The notes under the pieces were generated by a model. It made no database searches. It was given only the letters and a program-made list of their open reading frames with translations, and was not told the DNA's origin. 64,000 nucleotides of DNA from Pseudomonas hefeiensis (GTDB lineage: Bacteria > Pseudomonadota > Gammaproteobacteria > Pseudomonadales > Pseudomonadaceae), in assembly GCF_030687835.1 (NCBI RefSeq), contig NZ_CP117449.1, forward strand, positions 4,278,001 to 4,342,000, in the 5' to 3' direction. Of the stretch, positions 25,552 through 36,100 are shown in pieces (position 1 is the stretch's first letter; the number at the start of each line of letters is the position of its first letter). A program made the translations under genes and the position numbers.

Positions 25552-26562
25552 TTACAGCAGGTCTTTTATCAACAACTCAGCCACTTGCACAGCATTGAGC
25601 GCCGCGCCCTTGCGTACGTTATCTGACGTCAGCCACATATTTAGTTCCGCCGGGTCATCGATCCCCCCGCGCACACGCCCCACGTAGACCACATCCTGCC
25701 CTACCGCGTCGCCCACCGGGGTCGGGTAATCGCCCGCCTCCACCAGCTCGATGCCAGGCGCCGCTTCCAGGGCTGCATTGACTTTCGCCAGGTCGACGGC
25801 GCTGGCTGCCTGCACGGTCACGCTAAAGCTATCGCCAAAAAACACCGGGGCTTGAATGCAAGTGACGGAAATCTTTAACGAAGGCTGTTCCAGCACCTGA
25901 CGCAATTCGCGCACCAGACGCCTTTCCAGCAGCGTATGGCCCTGCTCGTCCGGAGTGCCAACCTGAGCCAGCAGGTTGAACGCCATCTGCCGGTCGAAGA
26001 ACTTTGGTTCAAGGGGACGCGCATTGAGCAACTCGGCGGTTTGACGGGCCAGCTCACTGACAGCTGCGCGGCCTTGGGCGGACACGGCAAGACTGGCGGT
26101 CAGGCTGATGCGCTGCAGTTCCAGGCATTGGCGCAGCGGCGCCAGCACCACAGCCAGCGCGGTCGCCGACGCACTGGGACTGCTGACTTGAAACGGCTTG
26201 CTCAGACCCGCCAGCAGCCCGGCGTTGGCTTCCGGCACGATCTGTGGCGCCTGCTCAGGCGGCAGGGCGCCGGACAAGTCGATCAGCGCGCAACCGGCCG
26301 CCGTGGCACGCGGAGCGAAGCTCAGGGTCACCGCCGGGCCGGCGGCAAAAAACACCAGCTGGACTTTGCCGAAATCGAATTCGTCGACTTCGCGCACCCG
26401 CACGTTTTTGCCGCGAAACATCACCGAGCTTCCCGCCGATTCGCTGCTGGCCAGCAGGTGCAGGTTGCCGATCGGGAAGTCACGCTCTTCGAGAATCTGG
26501 ACAAGGGTTTCGCCGACAGTACCGGTGGCGCCGATCACGGCAATATCAAAGGACTGGCTCAT
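25552..26562 (-). CDS. Aspartate-semialdehyde dehydrogenase-like USG-1 protein
   Basis: A 336-residue paralogue of the neighbouring Asd with the same fold: N-terminal IAVIGATGTVGETLVQIL cofactor site and C-terminal dimerisation domain. The catalytic Cys of true Asd is absent: the equivalent segment reads VSSPSASATALAVVL, with Ala131 in its place. It is therefore probably not an active dehydrogenase, as known for Usg proteins. It lies between asd and fimV, as in other pseudomonads. Role unknown. Confidence 0.88.
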   Translation of the reverse strand: MSQSFDIAVIGATGTVGETLVQILEERDFPIGNLHLLASSESAGSSVMFRGKNVRVREVDEFDFGKVQLVFFAAGPAVTLSFAPRATAAGCALIDLSGALPPEQAPQIVPEANAGLLAGLSKPFQVSSPSASATALAVVLAPLRQCLELQRISLTASLAVSAQGRAAVSELARQTAELLNARPLEPKFFDRQMAFNLLAQVGTPDEQGHTLLERRLVRELRQVLEQPSLKISVTCIQAPVFFGDSFSVTVQAASAVDLAKVNAALEAAPGIELVEAGDYPTPVGDAVGQDVVYVGRVRGGIDDPAELNMWLTSDNVRKGAALNAVQVAELLIKDLL

Positions 26563-26654
26563 GGGTCTACCTCAGGTAAAACGTGGGGAGCGGCACTTTA
26601 CCGGGTGGGGGGTATGCAGGCAATTGGCTGGAGGATTTGCAGTGCCTGGACTGG

Positions 26655-26695
26655 CCTCATCGCGAGCAAGCTTTGCTCCCACAGAGGCTCTTCCC
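26655..26695. repeat. Single REP arm
   Basis: CATCGCGAGCAAGC followed by GCTCCCACAG, one unpaired REP-like unit between asd and the USG-1 gene. Confidence 0.6.
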
Positions 26696-26716
26696 ACAGT
26701 TGACCGTTCAGCTCCA

Positions 26717-26753
26717 TAAAAAAACCCGCACCTCTCACAAGGCACGGGTTCTT
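26717..26753 (-). terminator. asd terminator
   Basis: Stem AACCCG...CGGGTT with an inner CCT/AGG pair and a long A-run on the left, 17 bases after the asd stop. Confidence 0.65.
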
Positions 26754-26769
26754 TCACTGCAGTGACCGA

Positions 26770-27882
26770 TCAACGCTCGAGCAAGATCCGCAGCATGCGG
26801 CGCAGCGGTTCGGCCGCGCCCCACAGCAGTTGGTCGCCAACGGTGAAGGCACCGAGGAATTGCGAGCCCATGTTCAATTTGCGCAGACGGCCCACCGGTA
26901 CGTTCAGGGTGCCGGTGACCTTCGTCGGGCTCAGCTCCTGCATGCTGATTTCGCGGTTGTTCGGCACCAGCTTGACCCAAGGGTTGTGCTGGCTGATCAG
27001 CCCTTCGATGTCGGCGATCGGCACGTCTTTGTTCAACTTGATGGTCAGCGCCTGGCTGTGGCAGCGCATGGCGCCGATACGCACGCAGATACCGTCCACC
27101 GGGATCGGGCTCTTGAAGCGCCCCAGGATCTTGTTGGTTTCAGCCTGGGCCTTCCACTCTTCACGGCTCTGGCCGTTCGGCAGTTCCTTGTCGATCCACG
27201 GGATCAGGCTGCCGGCCAGTGGCACGCCGAAGTTCTCGGTCGGATACGCATCGCTGCGCATCGCCTCGGCGACCTTGCGATCGATGTCCAGAATGGCACT
27301 GGCCGGGTTGGCCAGGTCATCGGCGACAGCGGCGTGGGTCGCGCCCATTTGCTTGATCAGTTCACGCATGTTCTGCGCGCCGGCCCCGGAGGCCGCCTGA
27401 TAGGTCATGGCGCTCATCCACTCCACCAGACCGGCCTCGAACAGGCCACCCAGGCCCATCAGCATCAGGCTGACGGTGCAGTTGCCGCCAATGTAGTTCT
27501 TGGTGCCCGCGTCCAGTTGCTGGTCAATGACCTTGCGGTTCACCGGGTCGAGGATGATCACCGCGTCGTCCTGCATGCGCAGGCTGGAGGCGGCGTCGAT
27601 CCAGTAACCCTGCCAGCCGGCTTCACGCAGTTTCGGGAAGACTTCGCTGGTGTAGTCGCCACCCTGACAGGTCAGGATCACGTCGAGGGTCTTGAGCTCG
27701 TCAATGCTGTAGGCATCCTTGAGCGCACCGGTGTCCTTGCCCACGGACGGGCCCTGGCCACCGACATTGGAGGTGGTGAAAAACACCGGTTCAATGAGAT
27801 CGAAATCCTGCTCTTCCAGCATTCGCTGCATGAGCACGGAACCGACCATGCCGCGCCAACCGATCAGACCTACACGTTTCAT
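26770..27882 (-). CDS. asd: Aspartate-semialdehyde dehydrogenase
   Basis: A 370-residue enzyme that reduces aspartyl phosphate to the semialdehyde, the branch point to lysine, threonine, methionine and diaminopimelate. The cofactor site is [20 protein letters not shown]; the catalytic Cys is Cys135 in [12 protein letters not shown], the same number as in E. coli. I set the start at the ATG at 27882; the frame is open further up but adds an unrelated extension. It lies directly downstream of leuB. Confidence 0.97.
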   Translation of the reverse strand: MKRVGLIGWRGMVGSVLMQRMLEEQDFDLIEPVFFTTSNVGGQGPSVGKDTGALKDAYSIDELKTLDVILTCQGGDYTSEVFPKLREAGWQGYWIDAASSLRMQDDAVIILDPVNRKVIDQQLDAGTKNYIGGNCTVSLMLMGLGGLFEAGLVEWMSAMTYQAASGAGAQNMRELIKQMGATHAAVADDLANPASAILDIDRKVAEAMRSDAYPTENFGVPLAGSLIPWIDKELPNGQSREEWKAQAETNKILGRFKSPIPVDGICVRIGAMRCHSQALTIKLNKDVPIADIEGLISQHNPWVKLVPNNREISMQELSPTKVTGTLNVPVGRLRKLNMGSQFLGAFTVGDQLLWGAAEPLRRMLRILLER

Positions 27883-27936
27883 CGCAACTACACCTATACA
27901 AAAGAGGGCCACCGTCGAAGCGGTGGGCCGCAAAGA

Positions 27937-29019
27937 TTACAGATTACGCAACGCGGCGACTACTGCATCGCCCATTTGCTGCGTACCGACTTTGGTACAA
28001 CCGGCCGACCAGATGTCGCCCGTGCGCAAACCTTGATCCAATACCACACTGACCGCCTTCTCGATGGCATCGGCCGCGTCATTGAGGCTGAAGCTGTAGC
28101 GCAGCATCATCGACACCGACAGGATGGTTGCCAACGGGTTGGCAACGCCCTGCCCGGCAATGTCCGGCGCCGAACCGTGGCATGGCTCGTACATGCCTTT
28201 GTTGTTGGCATCCAGGGAGGCCGACGGCAGCATGCCGATGGAGCCGGTGAGCATTGATGCTTCATCGGACAGGATGTCACCGAACATGTTGTCGGTGACG
28301 ATCACATCGAACTGCTTGGGCGCACGCACCAGTTGCATGGCGGCGTTATCGACGTACATGTGGCTCAGTTCGATGTCCGGGTAATCCTTGGCCACCTGCT
28401 CGACCACTTCGCGCCACAGTTGGCTGGAAGCCAGGACGTTGGCCTTGTCCACCGAGCACAGTTTCTTGCCGCGCACGCGCGCCATGTCAAAACCGACCCG
28501 GGCGATACGGCGGACTTCGCTCTCGCTGTACGGCAAGGTGTCGTAGGCCTGACGCTCGCCATTATCCAGCTCACGGGTGCCGCGCGGGGCGCCGAAGTAG
28601 ATACCGCCGGTCAGTTCACGGACGATGAGGATGTCCAGGCCCGAAACGATTTCCGGCTTCAGGCTCGAAGCGTCGGCCAGTTGCGGGTAGAGGATTGCCG
28701 GACGCAGATTGCCGAACAGGCCCAGTTGCGCACGGATCTTCAGCAGGCCGCGCTCTGGACGAATGTCGCGTTCGATCTTGTCCCATTTCGGGCCGCCCAC
28801 CGCGCCCAGCAGTACGGCATCGGCGGCACGGGCGCGATCCAGTGTTTCATCGGCCAGGGGGACGCCGTGTTTGTCGATCGCAGCGCCGCCGATCACATCG
28901 TGGCTGAGTTCGAAGCCCAGACCGTACTTGTCGTTCGCCAGTTCCAGGACCTTGACCGCTTCGGCCATGATTTCCGGGCCAATACCGTCGCCTGGGAGAA
29001 TCAGAATCTGCTTGCTCAT
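27937..29019 (-). CDS. leuB: 3-isopropylmalate dehydrogenase
   Basis: A 360-residue NAD-dependent enzyme of leucine synthesis. It has the N-terminal [20 protein letters not shown], substrate-binding [10 protein letters not shown], and [20 protein letters not shown] with the metal-binding aspartates. The start at 29019 has GAGGA four bases before the ATG. It is separated from leuD by a methyltransferase gene and a REP pair. Confidence 0.97.
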   Translation of the reverse strand: MSKQILILPGDGIGPEIMAEAVKVLELANDKYGLGFELSHDVIGGAAIDKHGVPLADETLDRARAADAVLLGAVGGPKWDKIERDIRPERGLLKIRAQLGLFGNLRPAILYPQLADASSLKPEIVSGLDILIVRELTGGIYFGAPRGTRELDNGERQAYDTLPYSESEVRRIARVGFDMARVRGKKLCSVDKANVLASSQLWREVVEQVAKDYPDIELSHMYVDNAAMQLVRAPKQFDVIVTDNMFGDILSDEASMLTGSIGMLPSASLDANNKGMYEPCHGSAPDIAGQGVANPLATILSVSMMLRYSFSLNDAADAIEKAVSVVLDQGLRTGDIWSAGCTKVGTQQMGDAVVAALRNL

Positions 29020-29070
29020 GTTTTCCTCGTTTGCTCTGTCGGCCCGCACTTGGGCTGGCCGGAAAAAGTG

Positions 29071-29835
29071 CTACCGCTCGGCCCACAGCACCAGTACGTC
29101 TGTACTGAACGAACCATCGGCCTCAATCTCAAAATATTCCCGCACCTCAACACCCATCGATCGCTGCAGCTCACGGATCGCCCCACGCATCACTTCGGGA
29201 GTGCGCATGCGCTCGACCCACGATTGGTACTCCAGGCGCAGGCGCTGGCGCGTGGTGCGGCGGGTATGCAATCCCGCTTCGCTGACCTGGCGCAACCACT
29301 CGCCGGCCGAATAATCGCGAACATGGCTGGTGTCACGCAGCACTTCAACGCTTTGCAGGTACGTGTCCAGCAACGGCATGCCGGGTGACAGGACATCAAT
29401 GAACGCCGCCACCCCACCCGGCTTGAGCACCCGGCGCACTTCCCGCAGTGCCAGACCCAGATCGCTCCAATGATGCGCCGAATAGCGGCTGAACACGAAG
29501 TCGAACTCAGCGTCAGCGAACGGCAGGCGTTCGGCGGCGCCACACACCGTGGTGATATTACCCAGGCCACGATCCGCTGCCGCGGCGGCCACGACGTCAA
29601 GCATTGGCTGGGACAGGTCATAGGCCACCACTTCCCCGGCCAGTGGCGCCACGTGGAAACTCACATGCCCGGCGCCGCACCCCAAGTCCAGCACACGGGC
29701 CTCGCCACGCCCGGCAAGCTCAGCCTGCAGCAGGGCGAACTCAGTGCCCTGGGCGTGAACGGCGCTGCTCAGATAGGCCGAAGCCTGTTCACCGAATTGC
29801 TTTTGTACGACCTGACTGTGGGCGGCGGTGGTCAT
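29071..29835 (-). CDS. SAM-dependent class I methyltransferase
   Basis: A 254-residue methyltransferase of the Methyltransf_11/UbiE-like type. SAM motif I is VLDLGCGAGHVSFHVA (about residues 48-63), followed by VVAYDLSQPMLD, and DFVFSRYSAHHWSD as motif II. It lies between leuD and leuB, transcribed in the same direction, and could be cotranscribed with them. Substrate unknown. Its ATG at 29835 is preceded by AAGGAAG. Similar genes lie at this place in other pseudomonads, from memory. Confidence 0.87.
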   Translation of the reverse strand: MTTAAHSQVVQKQFGEQASAYLSSAVHAQGTEFALLQAELAGRGEARVLDLGCGAGHVSFHVAPLAGEVVAYDLSQPMLDVVAAAAADRGLGNITTVCGAAERLPFADAEFDFVFSRYSAHHWSDLGLALREVRRVLKPGGVAAFIDVLSPGMPLLDTYLQSVEVLRDTSHVRDYSAGEWLRQVSEAGLHTRRTTRQRLRLEYQSWVERMRTPEVMRGAIRELQRSMGVEVREYFEIEADGSFSTDVLVLWAER

Positions 29836-29874
29836 GGGGACTTCCTTTTGGCTAGCGTTGTTAGTGCCGCCGTC

Positions 29875-29949
29875 TTCGCGAGCAAGCCCGCTCCCACAGG
29901 GGGGTTGTGAACGCCGCAAATCCAATGTGGGAGCGGGCTTGCTCGCGAA
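29875..29949. repeat. REP pair (REPIN)
   Basis: Inverted arms 29875-29898 and 29926-29949, core GCGAGCAAGCCCGCTCCC, 27-base spacer. It lies between leuD and the methyltransferase gene. Confidence 0.8.
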
Positions 29950-29983
29950 GGGGCCAGCACTACTTACCTCAATCTCAAGTCAA

Positions 29984-30628
29984 TCAGGCATCACGAAACA
30001 GCCAAGGCTGGCTCGCCCGGTGCTTGGCCTCGAACGAGGCAATCGCTTCGCCGTCCTGCAAGGTCAGGCCGATGTCGTCCAGACCGTTGAGCAGGCAGTG
30101 CTTGCGGAACGCATCGATCTCGAAATTCAACACCTTGCCGTCAGGACGGGTCACGGTCTGGGCTGCCAGGTCGACCTGCAGTTGATAGCCGGGGTTGGCC
30201 TCGACCTGCTGGAACAACTCATCCACTTCGGCGTCGCTCAGGATGATCGGCAACAAGCCGTTCTTGAAGCTGTTGTTGAAGAAAATGTCGGCATAGCTCG
30301 GCGCGATGATGCTGCGAAAACCATACTCTTCAAGGGCCCATGGCGCGTGCTCGCGACTGGAACCGCAGCCGAAGTTCTCGCGGGCCAGCAGGACACTGGC
30401 ACCTTGGTAACGCTCGGCGTTGAGCACGAAATCCTTGTTCAACGGGCGCTTGGAGTTGTCCTGGTACGGCTGGCCCACATCCAGGTAGCGCCACTCGTCA
30501 AACAGATTCGGGCCAAAGCCGGTGCGCTTGATCGACTTCAAAAACTGCTTGGGGATGATCTGGTCGGTGTCGACGTTGGCACGATCCAAAGGCGCGACAA
30601 GACCAGTGTGCTGGGTAAAAGCTTTCAT
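29984..30628 (-). CDS. leuD: 3-isopropylmalate dehydratase small subunit
   Basis: A 214-residue swivelling-domain subunit that pairs with LeuC to isomerise 2- to 3-isopropylmalate. Motifs: [29 protein letters not shown] and [13 protein letters not shown]. It starts 11 bases after the leuC stop with AAGGAG upstream, so it is in the leuCD operon. Confidence 0.97.
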   Translation of the reverse strand: MKAFTQHTGLVAPLDRANVDTDQIIPKQFLKSIKRTGFGPNLFDEWRYLDVGQPYQDNSKRPLNKDFVLNAERYQGASVLLARENFGCGSSREHAPWALEEYGFRSIIAPSYADIFFNNSFKNGLLPIILSDAEVDELFQQVEANPGYQLQVDLAAQTVTRPDGKVLNFEIDAFRKHCLLNGLDDIGLTLQDGEAIASFEAKHRASQPWLFRDA

Positions 30629-30639
30629 GCTGCGCTCCT

Positions 30640-32058
30640 TCAGATCAATTCACGGACGTCGACGAAACGGCCGTTGACGGCGGCGGCGGCGGCCATGGCC
30701 GGGCTGACCAGATGCGTACGACCACCGGCGCCCTGACGGCCTTCGAAGTTACGGTTGGAGGTAGAGGCGCAATGCTCGCCCGACTCCAAACGGTCCGGGT
30801 TCATCGCCAGGCACATCGAGCACCCAGGCTCACGCCATTCGAAACCGGCCTCGAGGAAAATCTTGTCCAGACCTTCGGCTTCCGCCTGGGCCTTCACCAG
30901 GCCCGAGCCTGGCACCACGATGGCTTGCTTGATGGTCGAGGCGACCTTGCGGCCCTTGGCGATTACCGCCGCCGCGCGCAGGTCTTCGATCCGCGAGTTG
31001 GTGCAGGAGCCAATGAACACGCGATCGAGCTGAATGTCGGTGATCGCCTGGTTGGCGCTCAAACCCATGTACTTCAGGGCGCGGACGATGGAGTCACGCT
31101 TGACCAGATCCATCTCCTTGGCAGGATCGGGCACGTTCTGGTCCACGGCCAGGACCATTTCCGGAGAAGTGCCCCAACTGACCTGCGGCTTGATTTGCGT
31201 CGCGTCGAGTTCGACCACGGTGTCGAATTTCGCGTCGGAATCGGAGACCAGATCTTTCCAGGCTTGTACCGCCATGTCCCACTCGGCGCCCTTGGGAGCG
31301 AACGGACGACCCTTGACGTACGCCACGGTTTTTTCATCGGCGGCTACCAGCCCGACACGAGCGCCAGCTTCGATGGACATGTTGCAGATGGTCATGCGCC
31401 CTTCCACAGACAAATCGCGGATGGCGCTGCCGGCGAACTCAATGGCGTGGCCGTTCCCACCGGCGGTGCCGATCTTGCCGATCACGGCCAGGACGATGTC
31501 CTTGGCGGTCACGCCGAACGGCAACTTGCCCTCGACGCGCACCAGCATGTTCTTCATTTTTTTGGCCACCAGGCACTGGGTGGCGAGCACATGCTCGACC
31601 TCGGAGGTGCCGATGCCGTGGGCCAAGGCGCCGAACGCACCATGGGTGGACGTGTGGGAGTCGCCGCAGACCACGGTCATGCCGGGCAAAGTCGCGCCCT
31701 GCTCCGGACCTATGACGTGGACGATACCCTGGCGCACGTCATTCATCTTGAATTCAACGATGCCGTATTCGTCACAGTTATCGTCGAGGGTCTGAACCTG
31801 CAAGCGCGACACCTGATCGGCAATGGCTTCGATGCCGCCCTTGCGCTCCGGTGTGGTCGGCACGTTGTGGTCCGGGGTGGCGATATTGGCATCGATGCGC
31901 CACGGCTTGCGCCCGGCCAGGCGCAGGCCTTCGAAGGCTTGCGGCGAAGTCACTTCGTGGATGATGTGACGATCGATGTAGATCAGCGCCGAACCATCGT
32001 CGCGCTGCTTGACCAAATGCGAATCCCAGAGCTTGTCGTAGAGCGTTTTGCCGGCCAT
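30640..32058 (-). CDS. leuC: 3-isopropylmalate dehydratase large subunit
   Basis: A 472-residue aconitase-family [4Fe-4S] enzyme. Cluster cysteines are visible in [14 protein letters not shown] and in [26 protein letters not shown] is also typical. The start is at the ATG at 32058 ([14 protein letters not shown]); the in-frame codon 15 bases upstream is less likely. It is the first gene of the leu cluster and divergent from a LysR regulator. Confidence 0.97.
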   Translation of the reverse strand: MAGKTLYDKLWDSHLVKQRDDGSALIYIDRHIIHEVTSPQAFEGLRLAGRKPWRIDANIATPDHNVPTTPERKGGIEAIADQVSRLQVQTLDDNCDEYGIVEFKMNDVRQGIVHVIGPEQGATLPGMTVVCGDSHTSTHGAFGALAHGIGTSEVEHVLATQCLVAKKMKNMLVRVEGKLPFGVTAKDIVLAVIGKIGTAGGNGHAIEFAGSAIRDLSVEGRMTICNMSIEAGARVGLVAADEKTVAYVKGRPFAPKGAEWDMAVQAWKDLVSDSDAKFDTVVELDATQIKPQVSWGTSPEMVLAVDQNVPDPAKEMDLVKRDSIVRALKYMGLSANQAITDIQLDRVFIGSCTNSRIEDLRAAAVIAKGRKVASTIKQAIVVPGSGLVKAQAEAEGLDKIFLEAGFEWREPGCSMCLAMNPDRLESGEHCASTSNRNFEGRQGAGGRTHLVSPAMAAAAAVNGRFVDVRELI

Positions 32059-32133
32059 CAGACGGTTCCTCATCAGCTTGTTTCTATGCCCCGGGTCTTG
32101 GGTGAATCAATAACCCCTTGGCTTGTGAGGCTG

Positions 32134-32162
32134 ATCTTATGAGGCTACATTAAATAACTCAA
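32134..32162 (-). promoter_or_regulatory. Predicted sigma-70 promoter of leuC
   Basis: On the minus strand a -35 TTGAGT (32157-32162) and a -10 TAAGAT (32134-32139) are separated by exactly 17 bases, about 76 bases before the leuC ATG. Confidence 0.6.
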
Positions 32163-32174
32163 ATTCATATTTTT

Positions 32175-32190
32175 CATGCTTTGCATAACC
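32175..32190. promoter_or_regulatory. Palindrome, candidate LysR binding site
   Basis: ATGCTTTGCAT (32176-32186) is a palindrome upstream of the leuC -35 and just before the LysR gene, suiting control of both. The function is inferred. Confidence 0.45.
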
Positions 32191-32214
32191 ATTTGGAATT
32201 CGAACGGAACGACC

Positions 32215-33105
32215 ATGGACCTCGCCAGCCTCAACACCTTTATCGCCATTGCCGAGACCGGCAGTTTTTCCGGCGCCGGCGAACGCCTGCACCTGACCCA
32301 GCCGGCCATCAGCAAGCGTATTGCCGGGCTGGAGCAACAACTCAAAGTGCGTCTATTCGATCGGCTCGGCCGAGAAGTCGGCCTGACCGAGGCCGGCCGA
32401 GCCCTTCTGCCACGGGCCTATCAGATTCTTAACGTGCTGGATGACACCCGCCGTGCCCTGACCAACCTGACCGGCGAAGTGACCGGCCGCCTGACGCTCG
32501 CCACCAGCCACCATATCGGCCTGCACCGACTGCCACCTCTATTGAGGGAGTTCACCCGACGCTACCCACAGGTAGCGCTGGATATTCAGTTCCTGGATTC
32601 GGAAGTGGCCTACGAAGAAATTCTTCATGGCCGCGCAGAGCTGGCGGTGATCACCCTGGCCCCGGAGCCACACACGCTGGTACGGGCCACGCCGGTGTGG
32701 GACGACCCTCTGGATTTCGTGGTGGCACCGGAACACGCGCTGTTGGACAACGGCCCGGTCAGCCTGGCAGACATCGCCTTGCATCCGGCGGTTTTTCCGG
32801 GGGGCAATACCTTTACCCACCACATCGTTCAACGTCTGTTCGAGGCCCAGGGCCTGACGCCGAACATCGCCATGAGCACCAATTATCTGGAAACCATAAA
32901 GATGATGGTCTCCATTGGCCTGGCCTGGAGCGTCCTGCCGCGCACCATGCTCGATGACCAGGTGGCACGCATTCCTTTGCCCGGCATACAGCTCAGTCGC
33001 CAGCTAGGCTATATCTTGCACACCGAACGGACGCTGTCGAATGCTGCACGGGCTTTCATGTCCTTACTGGACGCACAAATCGATCTGCCAGGGACAAGGG
33101 CATAG
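32215..33105 (+). CDS. LysR-family regulator, divergent from leuC
   Basis: A 296-residue LysR-type protein. The helix-turn-helix covers residues 1-60 (LASLNTFIAIAETGSFSGAG, TQPAISKRIAGLEQQL), followed by the effector domain (LATSHHIGLHRLPPLLREF). It shares the intergenic region with leuC and probably controls the leu genes, as for the corresponding regulator in other pseudomonads. The start MDLASLN at 32215 is chosen over the longer frame. Confidence 0.93.
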   Translation: MDLASLNTFIAIAETGSFSGAGERLHLTQPAISKRIAGLEQQLKVRLFDRLGREVGLTEAGRALLPRAYQILNVLDDTRRALTNLTGEVTGRLTLATSHHIGLHRLPPLLREFTRRYPQVALDIQFLDSEVAYEEILHGRAELAVITLAPEPHTLVRATPVWDDPLDFVVAPEHALLDNGPVSLADIALHPAVFPGGNTFTHHIVQRLFEAQGLTPNIAMSTNYLETIKMMVSIGLAWSVLPRTMLDDQVARIPLPGIQLSRQLGYILHTERTLSNAARAFMSLLDAQIDLPGTRA

Positions 33106-33174
33106 GTTGTGCTACTCCTATAGAGCCGAAACGCCTGCGCCCAACGCCAAAATTTGCCCAAGGCTCGCGAGATA

Positions 33175-36100
33175 ATGCCCAAATCCGCTGACAACTTCCC
33201 GCCCCTGCCGCGCATTCAGGCGCTAGACCCAAAACGGTCCGAGCAAAGCTGGGACAGCGCCCCGCAGTTGCTGGCAGCTCTGAACGGGGCGCGGCTGGGA
33301 GCCTGGTCGTGGGACATTGATACCGGACAGATCAGTTGGTCGCGGGGCACCCAGGCGCTGTTCGGCTTCGATCCGCGCCAGCCATTGCCGGCGGATGTGG
33401 ACTATCTGGACCTGTTGCTCCCCCAAGACCGAGCGAAGGCCATCCGCGCCTTTCATGCGGCGGTGGCCGGTGCGCCGCTGGAACAGGCCATGCACCACCG
33501 CATCGTCTGGCCCGACGGCAGCCTGCACTGGTTGGAGATCAACGGCAGCGTACTACCCGACAAACACGGCCGCCCTCGGATGATCGGAGTGATCCGGGAA
33601 ATCACGCACCAGCGCGAACGGGAGCAGGCCCTGCGCAACTCGGAAAAACGCTTTGCCACGCTCTTTCACCTATGCCCGAACATGGTGCTGCTGACCCGCC
33701 AGGAAGACGGGCTGATCATCGAGGCCAACCAGTATTTCGAAAGTCTGTTTGGCTGGCCGCTGCACGACATAATCGGTCGCACGACGCTGGAACTGGGCCT
33801 ATGGGTCGACCCCGGACAGCGGACAAAACTGGTGGAGGCCATCAAGGCCAAGGGCGAAATGGCAAGCATGGAGGTGGAATTGCAGGCCAGCAACGGTCAG
33901 ATCCACAGCGGTCTGCTCAGCGCCCAGAAGGTCGAACTGGAAGGCCAGCCCTACCTGCTGAGCACCTTCCTCGACACCACCGAACACAAACTCGCCGAAC
34001 AGGCCCTCAAGGACAGCCAGGAACGCCTCGACCTGGCTCTCGATTCGGCGCAACTGGGCACCTGGGACTGGCATATTCCCAGCGGCATGCTGTACGGCTC
34101 GGCCCGGGCGGCGCAGTTGCACGGCCTGGAGCCCAAGCCGTTCCATGAGTCGTTCGATGCGTTTTTCGAAGGGGTGCCCGATGACGAACGCAACAACATG
34201 CGCAATGCCTACCGCAGCCTGCGGGAAGGCCCAGCGGGGAATTATCAACTGACCTACCGCGTGCAAATGCCGGATGGCAGCTCCCGATACCTGGAAAGCC
34301 GCGCACGCCTCTATCGTAACGACGACGGCAGCCCATTGCGCATGGCCGGCACCTTGCTGGATATCACTGACCAGGTAGAACGCGAACAGAGCCTGGCAGC
34401 GTCGGAAGAAAAATTCGCCACCCTGTTTCAAGTCAGCCCCGATCCGATCTGCGTAACCCATCAGGACAGTGGCCGGTTCCTGGAAATCAACTCCAGCTTC
34501 ACCCAGACCTTTGGCTGGTCAACCACCGATGTGATCGGCCTGAGCGCCGACGAAATCGGCCTTTGGGATGCCTCGGGGAGCAGTCTGCAACGCATCGAAA
34601 GGGTGATTCGCGAGCGCTCCCTCAACAACGTGGCCGTCGTCGTCCACCATAAAAACGGCCAGCCGTTGACATGCGTGATTTCCAGTCGTCAGATCAATGT
34701 CGGCAACCAGCCCTGCATCGTCACCACCCTGCGGGATATCTCCCAACAGCAGCGCTCCGAAGCGGCCCTCAAGGCCAGCGAGGAGAAATTCGCCAAGGCT
34801 TTCCACTCCAGTCCTGACGCTATCACCATCACCGAACGCGACAGCGGCCGCTACCTTGAAGTCAATGACGGCTTCTGCCGCCTGACCGGCTACCGCGCCG
34901 ACGAAGTGATCGGGCACTCGGTCTACGAGGTCGGTATCTGGGCCGAAGAAAAACAGCGTATGGCGCTGCTGGCCGAACTGGAGCTCAAGGGCCGGGTGCT
35001 TCACCAGGAAATGCTCGGACGCAATAAGCGCGGAGATATCCTCACGGTGGAGGTCTCGGTCGAACCCATCATGCTCAATGAAACGGCCTGCCTGTTGCTG
35101 ACCGCCCGGGACGTGAGCCTGCTAAGGAATGCCGAAGCACAGATTCGCCATCTGGCCTATCACGATCCGTTGACCAACCTGCCCAACCGCGCCCTTTTGA
35201 TGGATCGGCTGAGCCAGCAGATCGCCTTGCTCAAGCGCCATAACCTGCGGGGCGCCCTGCTGTTTCTGGACCTGGACCACTTCAAGCACATCAACGACTC
35301 CCTGGGCCACCCGGTGGGCGATACGGTGCTGAAAATCATCACGGCGCGCCTGGAAGCCAGCGTGCGTCTGGAAGACACCGTGGCGAGGCTGGGCGGCGAC
35401 GAATTCGTGGTGTTGCTCAGCGGCCTGGAAGGCACCCGCAGCGCGGTCAGCCAACAGGTGCAAAACCTGGCCGACACCCTGCGTGAATTGCTTTCGGAGC
35501 CGATGTTCCTCGACGGCCAGCGGTTGCAGGTCACGCCAAGCATCGGCATGGCGCTGATTCCCGATCACGGCTCCACCCCGACCGACCTGCTCAAACGCGC
35601 CGACATTGCGCTGTACCGCGCCAAGGACTCGGGACGCAATACTTCGCAGATGTTCCACGCCACCATGCAAAAAGCCGCCAGCGAACGGCTGCGCATGGAG
35701 ACCGATCTGCGCCAGGCCTTGGCCCGAGGCGAGTTCAGCGTGCATTTCCAACCCCAGGTCGATGCCCGGGACAACCGCATCATCGGCGCCGAAACGCTGG
35801 TGCGCTGGCATCACCCCGAATTGGGCGCCCAATCGCCGAACGAATTCATCAAAGTACTGGAAGACAGCGGGCTGATCCTGGAAGTCGGAACCTGGATCCT
35901 CGATGAAGCCTGCAACGGCTTCAAACAACTGATCGCCAAAGGCAAGATTGATCCGCTGCAATTCAGTCTGTGCGTGAATATCAGCCCGCGTCAGTTCCGC
36001 CAGAGCGACTTCGTCGAGCGCATCGAAAGCTGCCTCGCCACCCATGGCCTGCCCTACGCCATGCTCAAGCTGGAGATCACCGAGGGCATTGTGATCCAGA

